59,519 nt of DNA, from assembly GCF_018860915.1 (NCBI RefSeq), contig NZ_JAHKQD010000021.1, forward strand, positions 40,500 through 100,018, read 5' to 3'. Source of the DNA: Colwellia sp. C2M11. GTDB taxonomy: Bacteria > Pseudomonadota > Gammaproteobacteria > Enterobacterales > Alteromonadaceae. Shown one piece after another: positions 47,936-56,868 of this stretch; position 1 is the first letter of the stretch; every line of letters begins with the position of its first letter. A program made the translations under genes and the position numbers. The notes under the pieces are model-generated. The model saw only the letters and a list, made by a program, of their open reading frames with translations, was not told the DNA's origin and made no database searches.

Positions 47936-48241
47936 GTTTACCTCAGCTGTATAAAGACGTACAAAAGAAATTAATGACACTAGGTCAAATAAATGTATGT
48001 ACATAAGCATATAGAAAAACTTACTAAAGTAAAAAATAATCAACTACCACATAAAATGCCTTAATACTTTGATATAAAACAAGATAATATTAAAATGTGG
48101 CTTTTTACACCCGTAAAATCATACTAAGTGATGAGAACTAACCGCGCTAAAGTACAATTCTTCCACTACATCAACACAGTTAAGCTTATATCATTAAAAA
48201 CATATACATAATTAATTTTGTAGAAATTGGAGTACTGAGTG
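47936..48241. other. Divergent promoter region of the two alcohol-oxidation operons
   Basis: 306 AT-rich bases between the Ped/Lut-like operon and the cytochrome operon, with the operator candidate at 48118-48134 near the middle. One site could serve both directions. Confidence 0.5.
48118..48134 (+). promoter_or_regulatory. Operator candidate upstream of cytochrome operon
   Basis: ATCATACTAAGTGATGA, identical in 16 of 17 positions to the site upstream of the alcohol dehydrogenase (49605-49621). It lies 108 bases before the cytochrome start. Confidence 0.7.
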
Positions 48242-48685
48242 ATGATAAAGTTTAATTTAGGTTTAAGCCAAAAATGTTTAATTACATTGATATCTGTTTG
48301 TTCATTTAGCATAGCTGCTCACGGCCCTGTAACACCACAAGCAATAAATACTTCTACTTTACCTACCTTAGGTGAAGAATGGTTTGACACGAATCCCTAC
48401 CGAGAAAAAGAAGGTGATGTGCTCACAGAAATTTTACGCGTAGGTGCTTCTGCTTATAACCAAAATTGTGCTCGTTGTCATGGTTTGGGTGGTGTTTCAG
48501 GTGGTATAGCTCCTGATATACGCAAACTGCCAGCGGATTTTGATGGTGATGAATGGTACATTTATCGAGTACAAAATGGTGCGGTAAGAAATGGTGCTGT
48601 TTATATGCCGAAAATGACCGAGCATTTAAACCAAGAAGCACTTTGGGCAATTCGTACTTGGTTAGAGTCTGTCAGTGAAAAATAA
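48242..48685 (+). CDS. pedF: Cytochrome c-550 linked to quinoprotein alcohol dehydrogenase (PedF-like)
   Basis: A 147-residue periplasmic monohaem c-type cytochrome. After a signal peptide (SVCSFSIAA-HG) it has the haem site CARCH followed by GLGGVSGGIAPD, and a likely axial Met in YMPKMTE. It should accept electrons from the PQQ dehydrogenase. The ATG at 48242 has GGAG 9 bases upstream; a GTG directly before it (48239) is possible. It overlaps the next gene by 11 bases. Confidence 0.88.
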   Translation: MIKFNLGLSQKCLITLISVCSFSIAAHGPVTPQAINTSTLPTLGEEWFDTNPYREKEGDVLTEILRVGASAYNQNCARCHGLGGVSGGIAPDIRKLPADFDGDEWYIYRVQNGAVRNGAVYMPKMTEHLNQEALWAIRTWLESVSEK

Positions 48686-49565
48686 TATTTTAAATGCGCT
48701 AATTTTGTGGCTAAGTTGTTGCGGCATTCTTTGCTCAACAGCTCTTGCCCGATCTTACGATGATATTATTGAAAGCAAAGAGATCACTGTTGCTGTTTAT
48801 CGAGATTATGCACCTTTTTCATACCAAGAAGACGGTAAAGAGAAAGGTATTGATGTCGAAGTCGCCAAACATATCGCCAAAGAATTAGGCGTAGAACTGC
48901 ATATCAGATGGGTAACAGCAGATGAAGATGTAGAAGGTGATTTACGCAATAATATTTGGAAAGGACATTATCTTAACCGCACTATTGCAGATTTAATGCT
49001 CAGAATCCCTTATGATCAAGCATACTCTAACCTTAGAGACGATATTGGCGAACCTGTACATGAACAAGTACATATGTTTGCCCCTTACCATACAGAATCG
49101 TGGAAAATCATTTTCAATAAAAACAAAATTGAAGATGTTAGTACCATGGCCGTTTTTCAATACCATAACATTGGTGTTGAAGTCGATTCCATTCCTCAAT
49201 TTTATCTATTATCGGTCTTCAATGGCCGAATGCGCGACAAAACTAAACAATTTCCTTCTCTACCGTTAGCGATATCGGCCATGCAAACACATAAAGTTGA
49301 TGCGGTTATGGGGCTACGTAGTCAAATCAGTCACTATCAACAGCAACTTGATCCAAAAACCTATGTGTTAGCAAATAATGGTTTTCCAATGATAGGCAAA
49401 CAACAATGGGATATTGGAATGGCAATAAAAAGTGATTATCGCCAACTAGGCTATGCTATTGGCGATATTGTTCAGGCGATGGTAACTCAAGGAACAATGA
49501 AAGACATTTTCACTCAATATAATGCTATCTACCAAGTGCCTGATTATTACGCCGAAGTAGAATAA
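48675..49565 (+). CDS. MoxJ/XoxJ-like periplasmic binding protein
   Basis: A 296-residue exported protein with the family-3 solute-binding fold: signal peptide (ILWLSCCGILCSTALA), ITVAVYRDYAPFSYQEDGKEKGIDVEVA, and DAVMGLRSQISH. It matches the 'quinoprotein dehydrogenase-associated substrate-binding protein' family (TIGR03871), which includes MoxJ/XoxJ. In methylotrophs this protein assists maturation of the PQQ dehydrogenase. A GTG start lies inside the cytochrome 3' end, so the two are co-translated. The family has no known transported solute. Confidence 0.88.
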   Translation: MKNNILNALILWLSCCGILCSTALARSYDDIIESKEITVAVYRDYAPFSYQEDGKEKGIDVEVAKHIAKELGVELHIRWVTADEDVEGDLRNNIWKGHYLNRTIADLMLRIPYDQAYSNLRDDIGEPVHEQVHMFAPYHTESWKIIFNKNKIEDVSTMAVFQYHNIGVEVDSIPQFYLLSVFNGRMRDKTKQFPSLPLAISAMQTHKVDAVMGLRSQISHYQQQLDPKTYVLANNGFPMIGKQQWDIGMAIKSDYRQLGYAIGDIVQAMVTQGTMKDIFTQYNAIYQVPDYYAEVE

Positions 49566-49604
49566 GACTAGTCGACATATACAATAGTCAACTTCATCCC
49601 TTTA

Positions 49605-49621
49605 ATCATACTAAATGATGA
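49605..49621 (+). promoter_or_regulatory. Operator candidate upstream of the alcohol dehydrogenase
   Basis: ATCATACTAAATGATGA, one base different from the site at 48118-48134. It lies 177 bases before the dehydrogenase ATG. Confidence 0.7.
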
Positions 49622-49797
49622 AAAAAACGCTACTGCCGAGTCATATATAAGTAAATAGAGACATTTTAATATCGTTATAGCCTGCTTCAACGTTTATTCA
49701 TATCTATGATTGATAAACAAGCTTATTAATGACAGCAGGTAAGTAAACATAGTACATGATCTTTAACCAAAAATTTACAACCCGAGAGGAAATAACA

Positions 49798-51561
49798 ATG
49801 ATAACAACATGTAAAACCAAGGTATTGTCATTATCCATGGCGATATCTTTATCACTAACAGGTATAGCAAATGCTTATGTAACCGATAAAGATATTGCAC
49901 AAGACCAAATGACCACTGAAAGTATTGTGTCTTATGGAATGGGTCTAAGAGGACAACGTTACAGCCCTCTTGATAAAATAAATATCGACACAGTGAAAGA
50001 AATACGTCCAGTATGGGCATTTTCATTAGGTGGCGAAAAACAACGCGGTCAAGAATCTCAACCGATGATTAAAGACGGCGTTATGTATATTACTGGCTCA
50101 TACTCAAGAGCATACGCTATTGACGTAAATACAGGTGACGAAATTTGGCAATATGATGCTCGTTTACCTGACGGTATTATGCCTTGTTGTGATGTTATTA
50201 ACCGTGGTGTTGCGCTATATGGCGACCTAGTTATTTTTGGTACCCTTGACGCCAAACTTGTTGCTCTTAATAAAGATACAGGTAAAGTCGTTTGGAAAAA
50301 AACGGTAGAAGATTATAAAGCCGGTTATTCAATTACTGCTGCTCCAATTGTTGTTAAAGGTAAAATCATCACAGGTGTTGCTGGTGGTGAATTTGGCGTA
50401 GTAGGTAAAGTAAGAGCTTATGATGCTAAAAATGGCCGACTAGTTTGGGAACGTCCTACAGTTGAAGGCCATATGGGTTACATCTGGAAAGATGGTAAAA
50501 AAATGGAGAATGGTATTTCTGGTGGCAAACCAGGACAAACATGGCCAGGTGATCTTTGGAAGTCAGGTGGTGCTGCTCCTTGGTTAGGTGGCACGTACGA
50601 TGCTGACACAGATCTACTTTTCTTTGGCACAGGTAACCCAGCGCCATGGAACTCACATTTACGTCCAGGCGATAACCTTTTCTCATCATCGCGTTTAGCA
50701 CTAGATCCTGATACCGGAAAAATTGTTTGGCATTTCCAAACAACACCACATGACGGTTGGGATTTCGATGGTGTTAATGAACTGATTCCATTCGACTATA
50801 AAGAAAATGGTAAAACAGTTAAGGCTGCGGCAACAGCTGACAGAAACGGCTTTTTCTATGTATTAAACCGTGAGAATGGCGATTTTATTCGAGGCTTCCC
50901 ATTTGTTGATAAAATCACTTGGGCTAAAGGACTAACCGATAAAGGACGTCCAATTTACGATGATACCAATAGACCAAGCGATCCAAGCAAATCAAAAGAT
51001 GGTAATAAAGGTAGCACTGTTATTGCAGCCCCTGCTTTCTTAGGTGGTAAAAACTGGATGCCGATGGCTTACAGTCAAGATACTGAACTATTCTATGTGC
51101 CTTCAAATGAATGGGAAATGGATATCTGGAACGAACCTACTGCCTATAAAAAAGGGGCAGCTTACTTAGGTGCTGGTTTTACTATTAAACCAATTAATAA
51201 AGATTATATTGGTGTATTAAAAGCAATTGACCCTAAAACAGGTAATGTTGTTTGGCGTTACAATAACTACTCACCATTATGGGGTGGTGTACTTGCTACC
51301 GCAGGTAACCTAGTATTTACCGGTAATCCTGAAGGTTATTTATTGGCACTTGATGCTAAAACAGGTGAAGTAAAATACAAGTTTAATACCGGCTCAGGTA
51401 TTGTTGGTACTCCGGTAACCTGGGATATGAATGGCGAACAATACATTTCTGTTTTATCTGGCTGGGGTGGCGCTGTACCACTATGGGGCGGTGATGTTGC
51501 CGAGCGTGTGAAACACTTTAACCAAGGTGGCAGTGTGTGGACATTTAAACTGCCTAAATAA
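49798..51561 (+). CDS. PQQ-dependent alcohol dehydrogenase, predicted lanthanide type
   Basis: Periplasmic quinoprotein oxidising primary alcohols to aldehydes, electrons passing to cytochrome c. The 587-residue precursor has a signal peptide ([15 protein letters not shown]) and an eight-bladed propeller with tryptophan-docking repeats. The vicinal disulfide CC (IMPCCDV), the metal-binding Glu in GGEFGV and Asn in GTGNPAPWN, and the catalytic Asp of WDFDGVNE (codon 50761-50763) are present. The Asp two residues later (50767-50769) is the extra ligand of lanthanide enzymes such as XoxF and PedH; calcium enzymes have another residue there. GAGG is 9 bases before ATG 49798; ATG 49756 is less likely. 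Confidence 0.94.
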   Translation: MITTCKTKVLSLSMAISLSLTGIANAYVTDKDIAQDQMTTESIVSYGMGLRGQRYSPLDKINIDTVKEIRPVWAFSLGGEKQRGQESQPMIKDGVMYITGSYSRAYAIDVNTGDEIWQYDARLPDGIMPCCDVINRGVALYGDLVIFGTLDAKLVALNKDTGKVVWKKTVEDYKAGYSITAAPIVVKGKIITGVAGGEFGVVGKVRAYDAKNGRLVWERPTVEGHMGYIWKDGKKMENGISGGKPGQTWPGDLWKSGGAAPWLGGTYDADTDLLFFGTGNPAPWNSHLRPGDNLFSSSRLALDPDTGKIVWHFQTTPHDGWDFDGVNELIPFDYKENGKTVKAAATADRNGFFYVLNRENGDFIRGFPFVDKITWAKGLTDKGRPIYDDTNRPSDPSKSKDGNKGSTVIAAPAFLGGKNWMPMAYSQDTELFYVPSNEWEMDIWNEPTAYKKGAAYLGAGFTIKPINKDYIGVLKAIDPKTGNVVWRYNNYSPLWGGVLATAGNLVFTGNPEGYLLALDAKTGEVKYKFNTGSGIVGTPVTWDMNGEQYISVLSGWGGAVPLWGGDVAERVKHFNQGGSVWTFKLPK

Positions 51562-51576
51562 CCTTAACAACCGTTT

Positions 51577-51614
51577 AAAAAAGGCTTTTGAATTTATTCA
51601 AAAGCCTTTTTTTT
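51577..51614. terminator. Rho-independent terminator after the alcohol dehydrogenase
   Basis: A perfect stem (AAAGGCTTTTGAAT and complement, loop TTT-like) is followed by eight T, 20 bases after the stop. The A-run on the other side makes it potentially bidirectional. Confidence 0.93.
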
Positions 51615-51681
51615 AATTAATACGTTGCAACGAATTAATTAAAAAAAAGATATAAAAACCAGCATAAAAGAGCCTATTCCT

Positions 51682-51694
51682 TCTAAAGTATGAT
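51682..51694 (-). promoter_or_regulatory. Operator half-site candidate upstream of the aldehyde dehydrogenase
   Basis: On the minus strand ATCATACTTTAGA, a half-site of the island element. It is 146 bases before the aldehyde dehydrogenase start. Confidence 0.5.
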
Positions 51695-51840
51695 GTTTTC
51701 AATGCAAAGGGATAATAGTTTTACTTGCCTTATCAACCTTATTATAGATATACCAAAACACTTTGGTAACAATCAAAGTATACATAAACAAGATCAAGGA
51801 AAAGAGTCTTACTCTGACTGATCTAATTACGAGGTGATAT

Positions 51841-53361
51841 ATGATCTATGCAAACCCAGGCAGTGAAGGTTCTGTCGTTTCTTTTAAACCTAAATATGAA
51901 AACTTTATCGGCGGTGATTGGGTTGCTCCTGTTAAGGGTAATTACTTTACCAATACAACCCCTATTACAGGCGAAGAGATTTGTAAAATACCACGTTCAA
52001 GTGCGGAAGATATTGAATTAGCACTCGATGCTGCTCATGCAGCAAAAGTAGCATGGGGGAAAACATCAGTACAAGAACGTTCAAATATTTTATTGCAAAT
52101 TGCCGATAGAATTGAAGCAAATTTAGAAACTATTGCTGTTGCCGATTCATGGGATAATGGTAAGCCGGTACGTGAAACTCTTGCAGCTGACATTCCGTTA
52201 AGTGTTGATCACTTCCGTTACTATGCTGGTTGTATTCGTGCTCAAGAAGGCACACTTTCTCAAATAGATGACGACACTGTTGCTTATCACTTCCACGAGC
52301 CTATTGGTGTTGTTGGTCAAATTATTCCTTGGAATTTCCCTATTTTAATGGCGGCATGGAAACTTGCACCTGCCCTTGCTGCTGGTAACTGTATAATACT
52401 AAAACCAGCAGAACAAACGCCTGTTAGTATTTTAATATTAATTGAGCTTATCGCAGACTTACTTCCTCCTGGCGTATTAAATATTGTAAACGGCTATGGT
52501 AAAGAAGCTGGTGAAGCCTTAGCAACAAGTACACGTATTGGTAAAATTGCCTTTACTGGTTCAACACCTGTCGGTCAACATATATTAAAATGTGCTGCTG
52601 AAAACTTAATTCCATCAACTGTTGAGTTAGGTGGTAAATCACCAAACATCTTCTTTAATGACATTACTCAATTTGAAGATGATTTCCTTGAGAAATGTGC
52701 TGAAGGCTTTGTATTAGGTTTCTTCAACCAAGGTGAAATTTGTACTTGTCCTTCTCGTGCATTAATCCAAGAAGATATTTTTGATGAATTCATTGAAAAA
52801 GTTATCGCTAAAGCGAATAAAATTATTCGTGGTAATCCACTAGATACTGAAACTATGGTTGGTGCTCAAGCATCTGAAGAACAGTTCGATAAAATCATGA
52901 GCTATTTAACTATTGGTAAAGATGAAGGTGCTAAAGTACTGACAGGCGGCGATAAAGAAAGCTTAGTAAATGAACTAGGCAACGGTTATTACATTCAGCC
53001 AACAATCATGAAAGGTAATAACTCAATGCGTATTTTCCAAGAAGAAATTTTTGGGCCTGTTATTGCCGTGACCACTTTTAAAGATGAAGCTGAAGCGCTT
53101 GCTATCGCTAACGACAGTGCATTTGGTTTAGGTGCTGGTGTTTGGACACGTGATGCCAACGTTGCTCATCGTATGGGCCGTGGTATTCAATCTGGACGTG
53201 TATGGACTAACTGTTACCATTTATACCCTGCTCATGCTGCCTTCGGTGGTTACAAAAAATCAGGTATTGGTCGCGAAACTCATAAAATGATGCTTGATCA
53301 TTATCAGCAAACTAAAAACTTATTAGTGAGCTACAGCACAAGTCCTTTAGGCTTCTTCTAA
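51841..53361 (+). CDS. exaC: NAD-dependent aldehyde dehydrogenase (ExaC type)
   Basis: Oxidises the aldehyde from the quinoprotein to the acid in the cytoplasm. The 506-residue protein is very close to ExaC/AcoD acetaldehyde dehydrogenases: opening [22 protein letters not shown], the general base Glu in VELGGKSPN and the catalytic Cys in [16 protein letters not shown] ribosome site precedes the ATG. The gene has its own upstream region after a terminator, so it is expressed separately but in the same regulon. Confidence 0.94.
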   Translation: MIYANPGSEGSVVSFKPKYENFIGGDWVAPVKGNYFTNTTPITGEEICKIPRSSAEDIELALDAAHAAKVAWGKTSVQERSNILLQIADRIEANLETIAVADSWDNGKPVRETLAADIPLSVDHFRYYAGCIRAQEGTLSQIDDDTVAYHFHEPIGVVGQIIPWNFPILMAAWKLAPALAAGNCIILKPAEQTPVSILILIELIADLLPPGVLNIVNGYGKEAGEALATSTRIGKIAFTGSTPVGQHILKCAAENLIPSTVELGGKSPNIFFNDITQFEDDFLEKCAEGFVLGFFNQGEICTCPSRALIQEDIFDEFIEKVIAKANKIIRGNPLDTETMVGAQASEEQFDKIMSYLTIGKDEGAKVLTGGDKESLVNELGNGYYIQPTIMKGNNSMRIFQEEIFGPVIAVTTFKDEAEALAIANDSAFGLGAGVWTRDANVAHRMGRGIQSGRVWTNCYHLYPAHAAFGGYKKSGIGRETHKMMLDHYQQTKNLLVSYSTSPLGFF

Positions 53362-53506
53362 GCTTAATAGTGTTGACTGAATGAGTGCCAACTATGGAGT
53401 AATGCTGCTCATTCAGCCAACAAAAAATTAAACAATTTATATAGCCTTTACTTAGCATATGACTAAATATGAAGTAAAGGCTATAACAATTTCTTTGGGT
53501 GTTAAC

Positions 53507-55666
53507 ATGCATTCTAAAAAAGTAAACCCGTTAATATTGTGGGTAACCCTGACCCTTTTTTTTATGTTATCACCCTCTTTTACCGCTTTAGCTTTCAATA
53601 ACCAAACAAATCCAAATGCGACATCCATTGAGGATGATATTGCCCATATTTTTCCTAGCGCAACTCGCATTGGCCCTATCGATAAAGAAATTCCTGTTAC
53701 ACCAGTTTATCAACTGAATGAACTCTTAGGTTATGTTTTCGAATCTGATGATTTTGTCAATTTCATTGGCTTTTCTGGCCAAACAATTAATGTACTAATT
53801 GGTATTGATACCGACGGTGTATTTACCGGATTAAAAATATTAAAGCACAATGAACCGATCTTTTTACATGGCTTAGGTGAAGAGCCAATGTTTGATTTTA
53901 TTAAGCAATTTAAAGGACATTCAGTAAAAGAGCGCTTCATCGTGAATGCACGAAATAAAGACTCGCTTGGTGCAACATATATTGATGGAGTCACGAAGGC
54001 GACGATATCAGTATTAGTTATTAATGACACCATTACCGCCTCCGCTATTCAGGTCGCTCGAGAGCGGCTCTCTGGTTTTGTTGCTCCATCACGAACCAGT
54101 ATTAATCCTGACTACTATAAAGTGCTCACTTTCGCTGAACTTTTAAATGAAAACCTTATTAAACATTGGCGAGTTACACGTGATCAAGCACTGGCAATTG
54201 TTGATAAATCATCCTCAAGCTTAATAAATAAAATTAACCAAGTAAGCGAAGGAGAAAATGACTTTATCGATTTATACTTTGCTTTTGTCCATGTGCCTAT
54301 TATTGGTAAAAATTTATTAGGTGAACAAGAATATCAACGCTTAATTGAAAGCTTAAAGCCTGATGAACACGCATTAATGGTATTTGGTCGTGGTAAATAT
54401 GCTTTTGTTAGTGATGAGTTTATCCCCCAAACCGTACCTAGTCGTTTAACAGGACAACAAGCGACACTGCCGGTTGATCTTCGTGATATCGACTTTTATA
54501 GCTATTATGAGCCGTCATTTATACAAGCAGTTCCAGACTTTACTGATATAAAAGTCTTTCGTATAAAAGCTCAGTCTGGTTTCGAATTAAATAAAAGTTT
54601 ATCGTTATCCCTAACATTGAATTACAACCAGTCTTTTTTATCTAAAAATCAGTATAGCTTTACAATTGATAATACCTTACCTGACTATTTATTTATTCAT
54701 AAAGATGTAGAAGTTAATCCAGACAAAAAACAACCTTTATGGTTAAAAATCTGGATAGAGCGTAAGCTTGAAATACTAATATTAAGTGCTTACCTCTTCT
54801 TTTTGTCTTGGTTGTTTATTAAACAAGAAACCATTGCTAAAAATGTTAAAAAGACACATAAATTACGTTTTGCATCATTAACTTTCGTCCTGTTTTTTAT
54901 CGGATTTTACTCGCAAGGTCAATTATCAGTAGTCAACATTTACACACTACTATTATCGATATGGCAAGGGTTTAATATTGATGTTTTTCTACTTGATCCC
55001 ATTATTTTTATTCTTTGGATTTTTGTTTTTATCAGTTTATTCTTATTTGGCAGAGGCTTGTTTTGTGGATGGTTATGCCCCTTTGGTGCCTTGCAAGAAT
55101 TTGCCGCATTAATCGCCAACAAGTTAAAGATAAAACAAATTAAAATAAAACCACATCATCATAGTAGAGCGCAAAAAATAAAATATGCCGTGTTGATATT
55201 ATTAGTTGGTAGCTCTTTTTATTCGCTTAGTATTGCCGAAAAGCTTGCCGAAATTGAACCATTTAAAACAAGTATTACATTAAATTTTGTACGTTACTGG
55301 CCATTTGTTCTCTATGTTGTTTTATTATTAGCACTGAGCTTGAAGATTCATAAGTTTTATTGTCGCTATTTATGTCCGTTAGGCGCTGGCCTTGCTATCA
55401 TTGGTCGCTATCCTATTTTTAAGTGGTTAAGACGACGCAAAGAATGTGGCACACCATGCCAACTTTGTCGTAACAAGAAATGTGGAATAGATGCGATAAA
55501 CCAAGACGGTTCAATTGATTACGGGGAGTGTATTCAATGTTTGGAATGTTTAGTTACTATTGAGAGCCCACAACAGTGTGTTGTTAATAAATATTCAAAT
55601 AAACCAAAGAGAAAAAAGAATGCAACAACGTCTACACCGATAACGGTTAACTATATTGAACTATAA
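53507..55666 (+). CDS. NosR/NirI-like flavo-iron-sulfur membrane protein
   Basis: About 719 residues. The order is signal peptide (ILWVTLTLFFMLSPSFTALA), periplasmic FMN-binding domain with a likely covalent flavin Thr in GATYIDGVTKATIS, six or so membrane helices, and cytoplasmic cysteine clusters CGWLCPFG, CRYLCPLG, CQLCRNKKC and CIQCLEC for two [4Fe-4S] centres. This is the NosR architecture, but no nitrous oxide reductase gene is here. It may move electrons across the membrane, to or from the alcohol-oxidising system. The ATG at 53507 is tentative; 53459 would add 16 residues. No strong ribosome site precedes either. Confidence 0.85.
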   Translation: MHSKKVNPLILWVTLTLFFMLSPSFTALAFNNQTNPNATSIEDDIAHIFPSATRIGPIDKEIPVTPVYQLNELLGYVFESDDFVNFIGFSGQTINVLIGIDTDGVFTGLKILKHNEPIFLHGLGEEPMFDFIKQFKGHSVKERFIVNARNKDSLGATYIDGVTKATISVLVINDTITASAIQVARERLSGFVAPSRTSINPDYYKVLTFAELLNENLIKHWRVTRDQALAIVDKSSSSLINKINQVSEGENDFIDLYFAFVHVPIIGKNLLGEQEYQRLIESLKPDEHALMVFGRGKYAFVSDEFIPQTVPSRLTGQQATLPVDLRDIDFYSYYEPSFIQAVPDFTDIKVFRIKAQSGFELNKSLSLSLTLNYNQSFLSKNQYSFTIDNTLPDYLFIHKDVEVNPDKKQPLWLKIWIERKLEILILSAYLFFLSWLFIKQETIAKNVKKTHKLRFASLTFVLFFIGFYSQGQLSVVNIYTLLLSIWQGFNIDVFLLDPIIFILWIFVFISLFLFGRGLFCGWLCPFGALQEFAALIANKLKIKQIKIKPHHHSRAQKIKYAVLILLVGSSFYSLSIAEKLAEIEPFKTSITLNFVRYWPFVLYVVLLLALSLKIHKFYCRYLCPLGAGLAIIGRYPIFKWLRRRKECGTPCQLCRNKKCGIDAINQDGSIDYGECIQCLECLVTIESPQQCVVNKYSNKPKRKKNATTSTPITVNYIEL

Positions 55667-55719
55667 CGAGTCAATAATATGGTAGGCGTATAATAACAAT
55701 AAAATTAATAGGTAACCTT

Positions 55720-56868
55720 ATGCAGCCAATAAAAACAATAACCGCAGTCAGTACAGCTACCGATCCATTAATTGCTAGCCAAGAGCTCTACCAGCAGCTT
55801 AATAAAGAAAATATCTGTTTTATATTATTTTATTGCTCATCAACTTATGCGCTGTACACACTAGCACAAACAATGGAAAGTACTTTCAAGGACATCGAAA
55901 TTGTTGGCTGCACAACTGCAGGAGAAGTAAGCCAGCAAGGTTACAAGCAGCACTCTATTGTTGCGATTGGATTTTCTAGCCAATACTTTGCCATCAGTTC
56001 AGCCTTAATTGAATCAATGGAAACATTCGACACCATCAGCGCACAATCAACCATCAACGAACTGATAGAACAGTGCCAAGCTAAAAAATTAACCGACATT
56101 AAAAACAATAGTTTTTTACTTACATTGCTCGATGGACTTTCTTCCAACGAAGAGCAATTTTTAGTAACACTAAACTCTGCTTGTAGAGGCATCCCTCACT
56201 TTGGCGGCTCTGCCGGTGATGATATTAGTTTAGCGAAAACACATGTCTATTATCAAGGAAGTTTTTATCAAAATTCAGCCATTGTCATCATGGTAAATAC
56301 TATCTTATCTTTTGAAGTCTTTAACTGTAATCATATTGCCCGTCCGATAGAAAAATTAGTCGTGACTGCCGCAAATGCAGACAGTAGAACTGTGTATGAA
56401 CTAAATGCTGAGCCGGCAGCGCTTGAATATGCAAAATTATTAAACATGAATTTGAAAGACTTAAGTCCTGAAGTATTTTCACTGAACCCGTTGGCAGTTA
56501 AAGTTGGCGGGCACTACTATATTCGTTCAATTCAAAAAGTTAATGAGGCTGACTTAAGTTTGACCTTTTACTGCGCTGTCGATGTTGGTATTGTGCTCAC
56601 GGCAGTTGAAATGGGCGATATATTTGCTCCAGTAGTACATAAATTAGACGAAATATCATTGCGTTACGGTAAACCAGAGTTGGTTTTAGCCTGTGATTGC
56701 TTTTTAAGACGCCTAGAGATAGAACAAAAAGGCCTCGAAAATAAAGTACGAGAATTAAATAATAAGTACAGTATTGCGGGATTTAATACCTATGGCGAGC
56801 ATATTAATGGTACACATTTAAATCAAACATTTACCGGTGTTTACATTGCCGGAGGTATTAATGAGTAA
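55720..56868 (+). CDS. nosP: FIST-domain sensor protein (NosP-like)
   Basis: A 382-residue cytoplasmic protein with FIST-N (about 20-220, GGSAGDDISL) and FIST-C (about 220-365) domains. Length and gene order match Pseudomonas NosP (PA1975), a haem protein that binds nitric oxide and controls the kinase encoded next to it. The 3' end overlaps the kinase start (AATGAGTAA). I infer haem and NO binding from homology and synteny; I could not identify the axial ligand. Other FIST proteins bind amino-acid-like ligands. Confidence 0.87.
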   Translation: MQPIKTITAVSTATDPLIASQELYQQLNKENICFILFYCSSTYALYTLAQTMESTFKDIEIVGCTTAGEVSQQGYKQHSIVAIGFSSQYFAISSALIESMETFDTISAQSTINELIEQCQAKKLTDIKNNSFLLTLLDGLSSNEEQFLVTLNSACRGIPHFGGSAGDDISLAKTHVYYQGSFYQNSAIVIMVNTILSFEVFNCNHIARPIEKLVVTAANADSRTVYELNAEPAALEYAKLLNMNLKDLSPEVFSLNPLAVKVGGHYYIRSIQKVNEADLSLTFYCAVDVGIVLTAVEMGDIFAPVVHKLDEISLRYGKPELVLACDCFLRRLEIEQKGLENKVRELNNKYSIAGFNTYGEHINGTHLNQTFTGVYIAGGINE

